From assembly GCA_015178975.1 (NCBI GenBank), contig WHVD01000033.1, positions 620,001 to 684,000 on the forward strand: a stretch of 64,000 nt of DNA, written 5' to 3'. The position numbers and the translations under genes are program-made. The notes under the pieces are model-generated. The model had not been told where the DNA came from, made no database searches, and was given only the letters and a program-made list of their open reading frames with translations. Positions 35,884 to 48,834 of this stretch are shown piece after piece; the first letter of the stretch is position 1, and every line of letters starts with the position of its first letter. Source of the DNA: Hysterangium stoloniferum. Its lineage: Eukaryota; Basidiomycota; Agaricomycetes; Hysterangiales; Hysterangiaceae.

Positions 35884-38800
35884 TCATAAGTATTCTACCT
35901 TTGGCTTAGCCAATGGTTTTGTCAATAAATCAGCAGGCATCTCTGAAGTAGGGAGATGAACAACTTTGATCTTCCCACTATCAACTTCCTGCCTTAACCA
36001 ATATGTTCTCAAATCCAGATGCTTCATACGGCCATGATGTTCAGGATCTCTGGCAACTGCAATAGAAGATTGGTTGTCAAGATACAAAGTGGATGCAGTC
36101 TTTTGAGGATATCCCAATTCCTCAAATAAGTTTCACAACCATAGCACTTCCTGACCAGCTGACACTGCTGCAATATACTCTGCTTCAGTAGTAGAGAGAG
36201 TTACAATAGTCTGGAGTTTGCTCTGCCAGCTAATGGCTCCAGTACCCATCTTAACCACATATGCACCAGTAGATTTTCCAGTTGACTTATCACCTCCATG
36301 GTCAGCATCTGAATAAGACACAAACAATTCCCTGTCATTACTAGGGCCAAAGGTCAAGCCCAAGTCAAGGGTGCCTTTGAGATATCGAAAGAGATGTTGT
36401 ACTGCTAGCCAATGAGCCTTTCCTGGATTGTGATTAAATCTGGCTAATACTCCAACAGTATAGGCAATGTCTGGACGAGTGGCAACAGCCAAATACATAA
36501 GAGAACCAACAGCATGGATGTATGGAATGTCCTTCATGTATGCAATCTCTTCAGGAGACACTGGAGCCTGGTCTTTACTCAATTTTGAGTTAGGTATCAT
36601 AGGTGTACCAATGGGATTGCAGTCAGCAAGACCATAACGCTGTAACATGTCCAAGATGTATTGACGCTGTGATAGAGTAATAGTACGCTTTGTCCTGTCT
36701 CTTTCAATGCCAACACCTAACAAGTAAGAAGTAGGACCAAGATCATGCAATTTGAAGTGGCTCTTTAGATCATCTTTGAGCTTTTTGATAGCCTCCTTGG
36801 ATTTAGATGCAATAGTCATGTCATCTACAAATACTGGTATAATGACTTTGACATCACCCTTTTGGAAGACCCAAATGCTATGATCGCATAGCACTTGTTT
36901 GAAACCCAAACTGAGCAGGACAGCATTCAACTTCTTGTGCCAGATACGAGGTGACTGGCGTAAACCATATAGTCCTTTCAGAAGAAGTAAGAACTCATCA
37001 CGAGCACCTTGGTGAAAACCTTCAGGCTGCTGCAAGTATACTTCCTCTTCAAGTTCACCATTCAAGAATGCAGAGATATCTACACTCTCAAGTTCCATGT
37101 CCTCCAGTGCAGCCAATGCTAGGACAGCACGCAAAGTGGCCCATTTGGCAGTAGGAGCAAAGGTATCAGTGAAGTCAAACCCTGGTCGTTGTGCATAGCC
37201 TTTTGCAACAAGACGAGCTTTGAACTTGTCAATTGACCCATCCTTCTTACGCTTGATCACAAACACCCAACGAGAGCCAATAGCTTTACGACCCTCAGGT
37301 AGTTTAGCAAGGCGAAAAGTGCCATTTTCAAGCAGGGATTGCATTTCTGCATATGCAGCATCATACCACTTGTCAGCATCAGGACTTTGTAAGGCCTCTT
37401 TGAGAGTTCTCGGTGCATCATCATGAGCACTGGCCTTGTAGGCAAACTCAAAGGCTTCATCCACACCAATGTAAAGATCTCCCTCACTGGCAGCTAGGGC
37501 TTCTTCCTCAGACTCAACTGGAGGAGGAGAATGTAGTGGAGAATCCTCTGCCTCATCACTGGACTCAACTACAGGAGTAGATTCTCTATAGTTGTGGATG
37601 TGAGCAGGGTCAACTTGCCAGAAACGCTTAGGAGGAACTCTGTTTCTGGGTGGATTGCGACGTGGTTGAGGAGGAGGACTCGGTGAACATTCAGAATGTT
37701 CAGAATTAGAATCAGAGTTGGAACTAGGACCAGGAGGCAAAGCATTATTCTGACCATCTCCCACTGGATTTGGTTCCTGTGGAGCTCCCATCTGATTAGG
37801 CTGGGCTCCCACCTGAATAGACCTAGAGGGTCCAGGAATAAACAAATCAATAAATTGTGGAGTATCAGGAAGAACATCAGGAGCAGTAGGAGTAGAAGGT
37901 ATGGCAGGTTTAGACAAGCCTGGTAAGACTCTCTCATCAAAGACAGCATTATTACTGATAATAGTCTTCTTAGTCAAGGGATTGTAAAACATCCAACCCT
38001 TATAATCTGGAGGATATCCAATAAAGACACATTTCTGTGTATGAGAGCCAAGTCCAATACGTTGATCCTTCTGTACATGCACATAAGCAGTACAGCCAAA
38101 TACCCTAAGATGTGATACTTCTGGTTTCCTACTATGCCAAACAGTATAAGGCACAGAATGCTTAAGAGCAGTGGTAGGTGAGCAGTTGCGCACATGAGTA
38201 ATGGCAATGACAGCATGTCCCCAGAATGAGGGAGGGAGGTGGGATTCAGCCATAATTGAAGTAGCCCCTTCTTCCAATGTTCTGTTGAAGCGTTCAGCAA
38301 CCCCATTCTGATGAGGTTCATTCCACACAGTATGCTGCCGGCTGATGCCAGCAGTGGAAAGGAAGGTATCAAAATCCTTAGACATATATTCTCCACCCTT
38401 GTCATCTCTGAATATCTTGATCTTCTGACCAAGCAAGTTCTCCACTTTAGCCTTATATTGCTTAAATGCCTGAAAGGCATCACTCTTATTTTTGAGTAAT
38501 GCAATCGAAGCATAGCGTGAGGCATCATCAATGAAAGTGATCCAGTAGCAAAACCCTTCCACAGTTTGTGTAGGCAAGGGACCATGAACATCACTGTGAA
38601 TGAGTGCAAGTGGTTTAGTATAGCGTGTTGTTGCTATTTTATTAATCACTCTGTTCTGTTTTCCAGCCAAACAAGGTTCACAAATAGGATCAGGAGACGT
38701 GTGAGAGTCAATCTTTATCCCACCAACCAAATCACCTTTGAGGAGCTTCTGGATATCGGCATGATTGAGATGATTAAAGCGACGATGCCAAAGTGTGGAG

Positions 38801-40104
38801 TCCAAGGGACAGGTTGTAACAAGACCTGCATAATCCGTCATAGGTACCGTCATTCCATCCAAATAGGCCTGGTTATATTCATTGACTGTGGCAGTGAAAC
38901 GCAAAACCTTTCTCAAATAGAAAGACATGGTGGAATGAAAGATAGAGACACGGAAATTCTTTCTCTTTGTCAAATACAAGACGGAGAGGAGGTTACTTGT
39001 GAGATGGGGAACATGGAGAACCCTTTCAAACTCTATTATTACATTTCCATTCCCTTTAGGCTTAAACCGCACTGCTCCTATCCCTGCAGACATAACTATT
39101 TGTCCATTTGCAACTTGGATAGGTGTTTGAAACGGGGTATAACTTGAAAACCAATGACGATGGGGAGTCATGTGCGAAGAAGCACCTGTGTCAGCAGTCC
39201 AGTCAGAACTAGCATTGACAAGGAGAGCACAAGATGGATCGGTAGAGTCAGGGATAGAAACACTTGCATTTCCAGCACTCTCTGGTTTCTTCTCCTCTGA
39301 TACCTTGTCAGACGCATTAGCTTTGTCAGCCTTAGCAGTCTTTCTTTCTTTATACTCCTTTTTCTTCTGCTCAACTTTGGCCTTTGCCTGTTTCTGTGCA
39401 TTTGCATACTCATAACAATTGTCTTGGGTGTGGGTGGAACCATTGCAGAATGTGCAAGGAACTTTACCAGAAGTGTTGGAAGTCTTTGACACAATTTTGT
39501 TCGCCGTCTCTAAACTTCTGGCAGACTGCAAACTCTCTTGTGATGCAAAGTGAGTTTTGACATCAGAGAATGTGATAGCAGTATTCATCATTAAAGATGA
39601 AGTCCACACAGAGTCAGATTCAGGCAGAGAACGAAGTAAAGTGAGAGCAGCAAGCTCATCATCCAGCATGGCAAGAGTGTACCCCTTTGGACGCAAGTTC
39701 TGGACACGTGCACAAACCTTGTCAACACGACTCATTAATGAAGTTAGAGATTCATCAGGTTCCTTCCGAATATTAAAGAGGTCATTGTAGGCACTAAAAC
39801 GAACTGCAGGGAGTTGTTTATTATGTGCCTTGTCAATTTTAGACCACATATCATCAGGACCATCATCAATGTCAACATGGGTACGCTGTGTAGGTCCAAG
39901 AGAGCGCCATATGATACCAGCTGCTTTATTGGAGCGCTCCAACCAGGCAGACTGTAAACTAGTCTCACTAGGTTGTTTTTCTTTGCCAGTGGCAATAGAG
40001 AGACAGTTCTCCATACGCAAAAGACCAATTACGTCATGTCTCCAATCCTCATAATTATTCTCTCCCAATATGACACTACGTTTGTAAGTATCACTGGATG
40101 CCAT
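35884..40104 (-). pseudogene. Copia gag-pol polyprotein
   Basis: Read from 40104 leftwards: UBN2-like gag (about residues 1-215); CCHC knuckle (CTFCNGSTHTQDNC); retropepsin with DTGASSHM (about 305); GAG-pre-integrase block (LWHRRFNHLNH); integrase core with HSDVHGPLP, FRDDKGGEY and HNGVAERFNRTLEE-type motifs; acidic/proline-rich linker; RT with WVFVIKRKKDG and PVFVDDMTIA; and RNase H with SYSDADHGGDKST and STTEAEYIA. Domain order (integrase before RT) is diagnostic of Ty1/Copia. The frame is over 1,300 codons long. About one break. Confidence 0.9.
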
Positions 40105-40692
40105 GACACGTCAATATCCACCAAGAATTTAACTTAAAAAGAACTAAGTAATTGGACTCGCAGTTGTAACACCGCCTTGCTCAACAGGGTTACCGTGATA
40201 TTGCAAGGAAGGTAAAAACAAAGGCCCACTGAAGAGCACAATGCCAACAGTTCAAGTTCAATGTATCTAAAAGACCATGTTAAAAAGGGAAAATGACGTG
40301 GCACAGACCCAGATGATACTGTGAAGTGCTTGAGGTGTGAGGGAAGAGTGTGACTGGAGAGAGAGGTGACAGGGTGTGACAGGGTGAGTCACAAGGGTGA
40401 TAAAAATGAAGTTGCCCAAAAAAGGGAAATTGAGCGACGACAAGCGATTCGGAGCGTGGGAATATATTTCCTTTTATGGATGCGGGCGCCTAAATGGGCG
40501 AAAAATGCGCACAATCACAGGTGTGAGATGTGAGTCCAAAAAGCGACCAAATCAGGCCAAAATCCAAGGAGATATAACCAAAATAAAATCCAAACGCAAT
40601 GTAGAGTGTTTTGGACAAGTAGAAGTTGTCAGAAAAGATGTGCAAAGTGATGGATTGCGCAGATGACAACTGGATGTACCGGTTTAGAAGCC

Positions 40693-40705
40693 GGGGCCCA
40701 TAACC
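40693..40705 (-). other. Primer-binding site of the Copia element
   Basis: Minus strand reads GGTTATGGGCCCC directly after the LTR end TTTCAACA. This resembles the internal initiator-tRNA-Met site known from Drosophila copia. Confidence 0.6.
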
Positions 40706-41010
40706 TGTTGAAACAGTTGAATAACTCTTGACAAACACCCTGTGAGTGTGAGGAAAGTAAACACTAAATGTATTCAACTGTGAAATAACTACATACCTGT
40801 GAGTGTGAGGAAAGTAAACACTAAGGAGACTTTCCCACACCCACAGTGGAGTATACTACAGGGTGCTTACCTAAGCACCTACACATCAGTTACCTTACTA
40901 GGTAACTCACTCAATACTGCACCTACAGTGCTGGGAAAAATACTACAAATATCAGAAAAATATAGGGAACATCATAGACTATGTAAGAGCTGTAATATCA
41001 TACTCTAACA
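40706..41010 (-). repeat. 5' LTR of the Copia element
   Basis: 305 bp, minus strand TGTTAGAGTATG to TTTCAACA. It contains a direct repeat of about 29 bp (40739-40768 and 40797-40826) beginning CCTGTGAGTGTGAGG. It abuts the right inverted arm at 41011. Confidence 0.75.
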
Positions 41011-41119
41011 ACTTCCTCCCCGTTATGGAGTTACATGGCAATTTATTTTTGGGACCAAAGCGGAATTTTTTTATTGATTTTCAAATTCCGCACTACGTAC
41101 CCAAAACAGCTATAATGAT
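41011..41119 (+). repeat. Right arm of inverted repeat bracketing the Copia element
   Basis: Inverted partner of 35519-35627. A short reading frame (41025-41237) runs through it and the start of that frame is shared by both arms (MELHGNLFLGPKRN), but nothing known was recognised. Beyond 41119 the flanks differ. Confidence 0.85.
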
Positions 41120-42218
41120 GATCCCGCGTGGCTGTGCTTACTTTGATCCAGTCGTTGTAGACCGTAGTGGACCACACGGGATAGCCGCTCCGTTATCTCT
41201 TGAGGAAAAAATTATTATTCTAACTATTAGTTTTTGACTACCCAAAACTGAAATATTTAATTTATTTGGATATTAACTAGTTGAATAAAATTTAGGTTAT
41301 AAATTGGATGGATGTTATTTCACAACTGAGTTTGTGAGAGAGTCTCACCACCAAGCTGCTGGTCATGTTTGTTTTTGGTTCTTTTTTGCATGCTTTCCTA
41401 ATCCATGTACATAATAATGCTTGGGAAAATAATCAATAATAAATTATCTGTAGTGCCAGCTATCAGATTACAGGTGAGCAGCGGGCAGGCATTACTTCCA
41501 TGAATTTAAGTTTGGTCAAGGCTAAGATGACGGACTTAGATCCTGGTACCAGTTCCCAATACGTCGCTACATAGGCGAACGATCTCAGAACAAGGGGTTC
41601 GCATGGTTGTGATGCACGTGACGTCGCCTTCAGGGGATATCACAATATTTTGCCAATCGGTTTTTCCAGAATAGGTGGACCATCTTGATCGCCACAGATT
41701 GCGGGGCTGTTCCCCATCTCAACAGCAGTACCCGAGGGCTGATTTAGATCCGTGTGGTAGACAGAAGATAAACAAGATCATCTGTTGACTTGTGCTGAAA
41801 TTTGAAAATAGACAACTGTCATACTGCATTTTGCCCGACGATAAGCTGTGACTCGGAGAATATAGATTGGGATCCAAATTTGACAAGATCACCATGTCAC
41901 AACCGTGTCTCAACAAGCAAAAAGGTGTCAAATAAATATTCAGTCTCACTCTTAACCCATCAAAAAAAGCTTAGATTATATATAGAATAGTCCTAAGACC
42001 ACAGCCATTGTTTTTTTTTTTTAGTGCTGGGGTGAAAGGGGTCTTGCCAACTGGTTTCCCGCAGCGAGACCCAGGACACCGCTCCCACATCAACCCGCAA
42101 TACACTACACCGCATCTTCGCCTTTCCTGCCACTGCTGCCACTCTTCATTCACAACTATCACGACCTTAGCTAGCTTCACGAGATCTTTTCAATTACCTT
42201 CTTTACCACCTTTTTATA
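41120..42218. other. Intergenic; OTU gene 5' region
   Basis: AT-rich, no recognised gene to about 42000. The last 200 bp are pyrimidine-rich with a T-tract near 42010 and act as the likely promoter and 5' UTR of the OTU gene; a TTTATA lies immediately before its ATG. Confidence 0.4.
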
Positions 42219-44190
42219 ATGGGTCCCTCAAAAAGAGCCGGGAAAGCCACTGTAGTACCTGTAGCAAGAAACAGTGAGTACTTTTTGTTTGCTAAAAAGT
42301 CCCATAACGACTTGTGTAGATACTTTCTTATTTCCTTTTTTGAAAAAAACGCAGCTCGTAACCGGACTCGTCTTCACAAAACCAAGGTGCGTTGTTCCTC
42401 CCCCCTATGTGGGAACCTGTACCTTTAACTTACTCCGCATAGCTATTTACGGACCCCGCACAAAGCACTTTGCAGCTAACTAACCAGCTACGTGGCTTGG
42501 GGCTTTATGCAGCACCTACCCTTGGTAATCTCCTTGTCTCTGCATGCTTTACTTCCATGGCGTTCTAACCGTATACACGTGGCCAGGGGATGGCAACTGT
42601 CTCTTTCGGGCCTTGGCGGACCAGTTGTGGGGCTCCCCTAATGGTCATATGAAGCTCAGAGAAGAGATATGCGACTGGATGGTAACCCACAAGGAGCGCT
42701 ATGAAGGCTTTGTTGATGAAGATCGCAGTTTCGATACTCACATCAGATGCATGCGTATACCTGGTAAGCTGTGCCTTCCCTGGTCAAACTGCGGACACCT
42801 TTTTCTCAGCGGCTTCGCAGGAACATATGGGGGCCATCTGGAGCTGAGCGCATTTGCGCATTTAAAGCGACGCAATGTCAAGGTCATACAGCCCGGCCTG
42901 GTTTACGTCATAGAATGGAGCTGCGGGTGGACATCTGATATGAACCCGCCCGTGGTCGAGGCGGCGATTGATGAGTCTACGCTCAACGAGCGAGATAGAC
43001 GCCGTTTACGTCGGGACAAAGTGAAGCTGGAGAAACAGGATGTGGCAGAAACTCCCGAGGAGTCGGGTGCCGTATACGTTGCGTATGTGAAAAATACAAA
43101 TAAAAAAGTCGTTGTTTGACCTCGGAGGTCGTCTAATGTACTCCACAGCTATCACGACTGGGAGCACTTTTCTTCTGTACGGAACCTCGCAGGACCTCAC
43201 ACGGGCCCGCCCATCGTCGTGGAGCGACCTGAAAGTGTGCCCGTCGTGCCCTCCCCCGCGACTCCCAAACGCAAGGGCAAAGCGCCGATCACGCCACGTG
43301 GAAAGGGTAAAGAGAAGGTCACAGCACTAGCAGTGGCCGCAGCAGCAGTAGTACCCCTTCCATTATCTACAACACCAGCAAGCTCTACCCCAGACGATAC
43401 CCTTCTCATGCCGTGCCAAGTCCCGCTGCCACCCTCACGCTCCGTCTCGCCCTTGCCCCCGCTCTCACACGCTACCACAACAGCCAGCACGAGCAGCACC
43501 GCCTCGTCAAGTCTCTCCCCGCCCACTCCTCCCGACTCCACCACCCTGGGTCACTTGGGGCGCAGCCCAAAGCGCACATTCGACGACTCGGAAGAGACGC
43601 TGCCGTCGCAGTCGCAGTCGCAGCCCTCGCCTGCGAAACGCCACAAGCGGCCAACAAGCCATCCCAAGGCCAGCGCTGGTGCTAGTCCCCATGGCAGCAA
43701 CCGCATGGATGTCGACGAGGCGGACGAAAACACGCCCTCGCTCTCGGAGGACTCGTCGCATTCGAGTCCGACGTCCGACACGTCGTCGGCGCTGTCGTCG
43801 CCTGAGCCGTCACCCCCGCCTGTTCCCCCGCCGGTCCGCGAGCTGGAGCCGGAGCCGGAGCCTGGATTCGAGCCCGAGTCGGAGTCGCCGTCGAGGCCGC
43901 TTACGCGGCGGCAGAGGAAGGCACTGGGGCTGCCGCATCCGCGGACGGTTGCGTTGGCGTCTGCTGCGAAGGCAGGGGCGAAGGCGAAGGCGAATACAAA
44001 TACGGGCGCGGGCGCACGTGGTGGTGGTGGTGGTGGTCATGCGGGTGTTAGTGCGGGGAAAATTGTTATTCCAGGCGGGCGGCGCGGCGGGCTGCGCTCG
44101 GCGGGGAAAGTAGAAGCGGACGTGGGGGAGTGGCGGACGAATGGCACGGGGAGGCTGGATGTGAGGGGGTTTAGGGAACTCAAGATTTAG
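42219..44190 (+). CDS. OTU-domain cysteine protease (deubiquitinase)
   Basis: Six-exon model of 549 aa: 42219-42273, 42355-42386, 42443-42524, 42587-42763, 42821-43082 and 43149-44190. All introns are 56-81 nt with GT..AG ends and the reading frame is continuous. The OTU fold covers residues about 35-215: catalytic Cys61 in GDGNCLFRA, GTYGGHLEL in the middle, and the likely catalytic His209 in YHDWEHFSSV. This matches the OTUD3-like group, which removes ubiquitin from proteins. Residues 214-549 are low-complexity Ser/Pro/Glu/Arg-rich, disordered and clearly more GC-rich than the first half. The start follows a pyrimidine-rich leader. The exact ubiquitin-chain preference and partners cannot be read from sequence. 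Confidence 0.88.
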
Positions 44191-45337
44191 ATCTGGATCT
44201 TCTCAAATCTGGTTTGATCGGGGGTGTTTCCTCCCCCCCCCTCTCCTCCACTTCCACCACCACCACGCTGCGAGGGGAAAGTGGCAGGCGCAGACGGATC
44301 ACGCGGGGAGGCTGGATGTGAGGGGGGTTTGAGGAGCTCCCGGATCTAGTCTAGTCGCGGGATGAATCGAATCGACTCCACTCGACGCATTTCCTCCTCC
44401 CGCCCTGTACACCGTGCCTTTTTCTTTTTCTTAAATCATACATCAACCATCACGTATATCTTTGGCATCGTATCGTATCGTATTGCATCGACATCCCATC
44501 CTCATTCTGCATCCCATCTCCCATCTTCAAGTACTCACGTCTTTCTTGTCTTTGTTTTTCCTTTGAACGGAGTTGGTGGTTTTTTTTCTCTTCTCTTTCT
44601 TTTATTCTCACTCCCTCTTATTTCTCTCTGCATGCATCTTTACACCTTTTACACCTACCCACCCATCAACAGCAACATTCCAGCAACTAGCAACCAGCAA
44701 GCCTCAGCAATATTAGTATATTTCACTTCAAAGTTACACCTGCGACAAGATAAAGTCGCAGTGCATGAAACAAAACGAACCCGGTTTGTGGGGGAGTTGT
44801 AATTTTTCATTTTATGATATGCATACTATGGGTCCTTTGAATACGGAAATAAATTCTTGTTGTTTTTATTGGATATTTCTGAGTGGTTGTTCGTGAGGTA
44901 TCTGTGTTCAACATCCAATATGCCTGTTGTACAAGTTAAAAACCATGATGATCAACAAATTAGACGTATCATACCTCAGTCGACACGGAGTGTGCAAATC
45001 AACTAAGGTTACCGTACTAGTTGTGAAGTATTTATGAGGAAGCGGAACAATAGAAGATTGGCACAACTTGGAGATATTAAGATTGGATACAGGGTACAAT
45101 AAGATGAGGTCCTATGTACGATAAGATGGGTAGGTCCTATGACTCCGGAGTGATAGTCTTGATCCGTAACATGAATAGACTAGATGACAACGCAGTAAAT
45201 TGAAACTACAACTTGGAAGAATCTCCTTAAGGAGTATTCCTGTCAACCAGGACGAAAAACACTGTTCGTAACAAAAGTCCTATTTGAATTGCCACGCCCC
45301 CGCCCAATCCCGGTTCCAATCCCGGTCCGAGTCCGAA
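44191..45337. other. Intergenic; partial duplication of the OTU 3' end
   Basis: Contains a second, diverged copy (about 44300-44350) of the last coding bases of the OTU gene (about 44149-44195), sharing GGGGAGGCTGGATGTGAGGG. It is followed by pyrimidine-rich sequence that probably includes the 3' UTR. A small direct repeat (AAGATG..GGTCCTATG) lies near 45100-45140. No gene recognised. Confidence 0.4.
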
Positions 45338-45667
45338 TCAAAGCTCCCCCCGCTTCGCCCTCGTCCTCGGTTCAGCCATCACCTCAACCCTCTGAATCCC
45401 CGCCCCCACCCGCCCCTCCAGCGCGGCCACCACATCCCCCCTTACACGCTCGTCGAGCCACCCCGTCTCGGTCTTCGGCACGCTTAATATCTGTGCGTCC
45501 CGCATAGCCCCTACCGCCCCCACGTGCGCCAGTGCGGGGTGGATTGCGCAGAGTGAAGGTGGGTCGGAGAGGTATGACGATGATGGGGTGAGGTAGATTG
45601 TGAGGTAGGCGTTTGTTGCGTGGTTGAGGTGAAGACTCGGAGGCCCGGGGCTGGAGATTGAGCTCAT
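45338..45667 (-). CDS. Small conserved-looking hypothetical protein
   Basis: Single-exon frame of 109 aa. The first part is Ser/Pro-rich with a short hydrophobic stretch (NAYLTIYLTPSSSYL). The centre has HPALAHVGAVGAMRDAQIL and the end is basic (EPRTRAKRGEL). Its frame has the codon use of a host gene and higher GC than its surroundings. The pattern resembles short basidiomycete proteins of unknown function, but I cannot name a family. A longer gene with introns on either side is possible. Confidence 0.45.
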   Translation of the reverse strand: MSSISSPGPPSLHLNHATNAYLTIYLTPSSSYLSDPPSLCAIHPALAHVGAVGAMRDAQILSVPKTETGWLDERVRGDVVAALEGRVGAGIQRVEVMAEPRTRAKRGEL

Positions 45668-46510
45668 CAGTATTGGATCGGTTATGTATTGGGTGGAACA
45701 AAAGCGTTAGTATTACTAAGCTACTGCACTGAGGGGACCCACAAGTGTCATCACCGAACGGCCACAGAGCAGTCACCTCACCTCTGTAAGGTTCAACAGA
45801 GATTTAGGGGATATACTGTTGTATAAAGTTTATAATACTGATATTGTCCGTGTCCCCATGCGCAATTCTCACTCTGTTTAGGCATACGACTTGTATCTTT
45901 CTCTCATCCCTGATGGCAGTGTGCAATGTATCGATTTTCGGGAGTGGTGTTCTTTCCACTGTGTGGTACTGTTATGTGTATATTCCTCAGTGCCCACGGT
46001 TCCGGCATATGTACACTCTGCGAATTCCAAGTGAGGATACCGCTTCATCTCATAATGTAACTTACCCCACCTTTATTTATTTATTTGACATTATACAGAT
46101 CATCCCATAAAACGTCAGATCATAAAACACATCTAGCATGGACTAAGTGGCATATCGACACTTGACATCCGAAAACTGGTACATCCATGCACTGGTCTAT
46201 ATTTACATACCTCGCGCCTCACATCTCTTTTAGCCAAGTCTTCATTTTCTACGTAATTAATAACAATTAATAATAATCTCTACATAGACAAGAAAAGCTT
46301 CGGACCTAATCTCAGAATGGACTATAATCTTCTTCTAACTGGTAGGTAATTATGTAACGACACTTTGCCGTACAATAATTACGTTCTTTCCTTTCAGTTT
46401 TTTTTTTTTCAATAATATAACCTCGACAAAATTCCAAGTACTAGTACCAGTGGTAATCATCAGGCCAGTCTACTAGTCTATTTACTTCCCTCTGTAACTA
46501 CACTACTTCG
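45668..46510. other. Intergenic, nothing recognised
   Basis: AT-rich sequence with T-tracts near 46400. Short frames are of random composition. Confidence 0.4.
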
Positions 46511-48295
46511 ATGCCTACGTACGCCGGATGGACTGTAAACGTGCGAGTGGACGGCGTCAAACTCGAAGAAAGCCACAGACGGGTAGAACAGAGCAATAGT
46601 GGAGGTACCTGCTGCAAATGCCGCATTGAGTGTCGACGGGATGAGGTTGTAGAAAATTCTGCCTATACATCAATTTCGTTGAATAGATGTTCATTGACAT
46701 GCTTAACAGGCATTTGAGATTAGTGTGCAAAAGCCAGCCTTGGATGAATTCAGATACGTTATATCCTACGAATTGGATAGCATCACCGTATGAACACTGT
46801 TCTCACTTTTACGGAGAGTACTAAACGCACTATAGCACGATGAAACGCTACTGGATCACGACGACGATGAGGATATATCCCGTGGCTGGAGCTGCAGCCC
46901 GGAAGTGTTCAGGAAATATACCTGGCGATCTAACGACTACTTTTGTACGTTTGTGGGTTTAGTGATGGTCATCCCCGGAGTGCTAATGGACAGCGAAGGT
47001 ACCCAGGCAAAAAACACCAGAATCAGAAGGAATGTCGGTGCTATAAGCGTCAAAATCTACCGTGCCACTTCGTGTCATGAGCTCGATGACGAAAAGTTTC
47101 TCGAGCACCCACCGAAGAGACGGGAGTCTGGTGACGGTGTGAAGTTGAAATATTACGCCGGAATGGGAAAATACGAGAAAGAAATACATCCTACACGAAA
47201 GACTGTTGGTACGGTAAGCAATTTTAATAGCGACAAGCACGGGCCGCCTCTATATAAATTCCGGTTTGAATACTTCCACAGTGAGTGTTTAATATTCTAA
47301 CACAAAATGCACCCTGCCCCATATCTGCCGCGTTAACAGATGTGTTGGATAAACGGGCCACGGCCCGACAAATATCCATTAACTCCCTGAAGAAAAAACG
47401 CAAGGCGCGTTCAGACAGTGACGACAGTAACGACAGCGGACACGAAGATACCCTCGACGGTTTGAAAGCAGAGCACAAAATTTTACGGAAGAGCGTCGCA
47501 GAACTGAAGGTGCGTTTGCGGCCTAACATTAACAATCGCTGCCGCTGATCGGCACTTGAGGCAAAAATGGAAGGGGCAGATATTGAGCTGAGTCCTAATC
47601 GCGAAAAAAGAGCACGGATCGGCGAACCGGACGCCTCCCGAACGGCCGTGCATACTCCAATCAAGCTTGAAGATGACACCATGGACCTATTGAGGCAGAC
47701 TACGATCTCGGCGCGGGACAGGTTCCTCGCCTCGATTGTGGGTCTCTTTGACTTTTTTTCCACTTTGGCTGATCACATTCTCTCTGTGGTTAGAAGGGAC
47801 GGCTGGAGGCGCTGGTAGGTGGATTGCATTCTCTTGTGTGGGTAAGCCCTGAGGCACTGGGATGCACATTTCTTGTTCTAGAAACCAGAGCTGAGCTTTT
47901 TGGTCCGTACAAATCTGGCTTAACCGAAAGATAGCATGCCAATTCCCTCGAATATAGGCCTCGTTGGATGTATTAGACGAGGAGGATCTGGCTAGGAAGG
48001 CTGAAATTGTGAGTAGGGCGGTGTATTTCGCCTATTGGCTGATGATAACTAAATGAGATCAGACTTCTGCGATAAAAATATTGGTGAGTCTTTTCGTTGT
48101 CGAGTATCTAACCCCTCCTCACATTTATGTCTGCCGCATCTAAGGAGGCACAAATAGAACGGTATCAGGTAATTCACTTCGGCCTATGATTTATGCAAAG
48201 GTACTCGCACTAACGACAATTTTCCATCCGCAATGCAGAAACCTACACTACGTACAATAATGGTTGATGGAGAGGAAGTGATTGATCTGACCTAG
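46511..48295 (+). CDS. DUF7918-like protein, multi-exon (5' splicing unresolved)
   Basis: The start MPTYAGWTVNVRVDGVKLEE and the closing GEEVIDLT with stop at 48293-48295 fit the mushroom DUF7918 group, whose function is unknown. Supported 3' exons: one ending 47280, then 47340-47509 and 47561 onward, with introns 47281-47339 (59 nt) and 47510-47560 (51 nt). Small final exons follow, around LDEEDLARKAEI (about 47965) and EAQIERYQ (about 48145-48170), and then the last exon (48239-48295). The central part (VGAISVKIYRA; PPLYKFRFEYFH) corresponds to the conserved beta-rich domain; a basic KKKRKAR stretch near residue positions of 47390-47410 could be a nuclear signal. The splicing of the first 450 bp is unresolved, so a decayed 5' end is possible. 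Confidence 0.55.
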
Positions 48296-48834
48296 GAGTC
48301 TGAAAGGAGACAATATATTAGAAGCAAAGACTTGTTTTTATGACCAAATTTCCTTCTAGTGAAGTATGTCAGGAGAATTGGAATAACATTAAATATAACA
48401 TGAGTCAGAAGTCAGGGATTGGGACTGCCAATATAAACCGCGGTGTAAATACTACTTCACTTTGACATTAAATGAAGGGGAATTTGAACGTACTGCATCC
48501 GCTCAGCGGAGCAGACTGGCAAGACCACAACTAGTGGTAATCTGCGACTTTCAGGTGGTGGGACGCGTCGTCATGATGGGCAAGACATAGAGATCAACGA
48601 AGCTGCAGGAACGGGTAATAGATATTATAGGGGAGCGAATTCAATCAGCCTAGGATTCATCGAGACGCGAACGTATAACGAATTGCCTGGCTCGTCTCCC
48701 AAAGTCAAGTTAATCGTAATAAATGGCCATTTTCCTCATGTGATGCCATATCACACAAGGCCCAAATACTCTGAGAGGAATTTTTGGTACTGTGTTGAAG
48801 AGAGTAACAAAAACAAAGTGAAATAAAATATCCG

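Larger units (their letters stand above)
35884..41010 (-). mobile_element. Ty1/Copia element, nearly whole
   Basis: Minus-strand Copia element with 5' LTR (40706-41010), a Copia-type primer-binding site and one long gag-pol frame. A purine-rich tract (TGGCGGGGGAG, minus strand, about 35740-35760) lies where the 3' LTR should begin, but no copy of the 5' LTR follows, so the 3' LTR could not be recognised between 35628 and 35750. The coding region looks close to whole, with about one break. The long intact frame makes it the youngest-looking coding fossil here. Confidence 0.88.

Noticed and set aside
38566-39147. 193-codon plus-strand frame within the Copia element
   Set aside because: Antisense shadow of the gag-pol frame with no domain features.
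43679-44113. Arg-rich frame inside the OTU last exon
   Set aside because: Frame shadow of the GC-rich Ser/Pro/Glu coding sequence.
44362-44802. 146-codon plus-strand frame as a gene
   Set aside because: Phe/Ser-rich low-complexity translation of pyrimidine-rich DNA directly after the OTU gene; more likely UTR or spacer.
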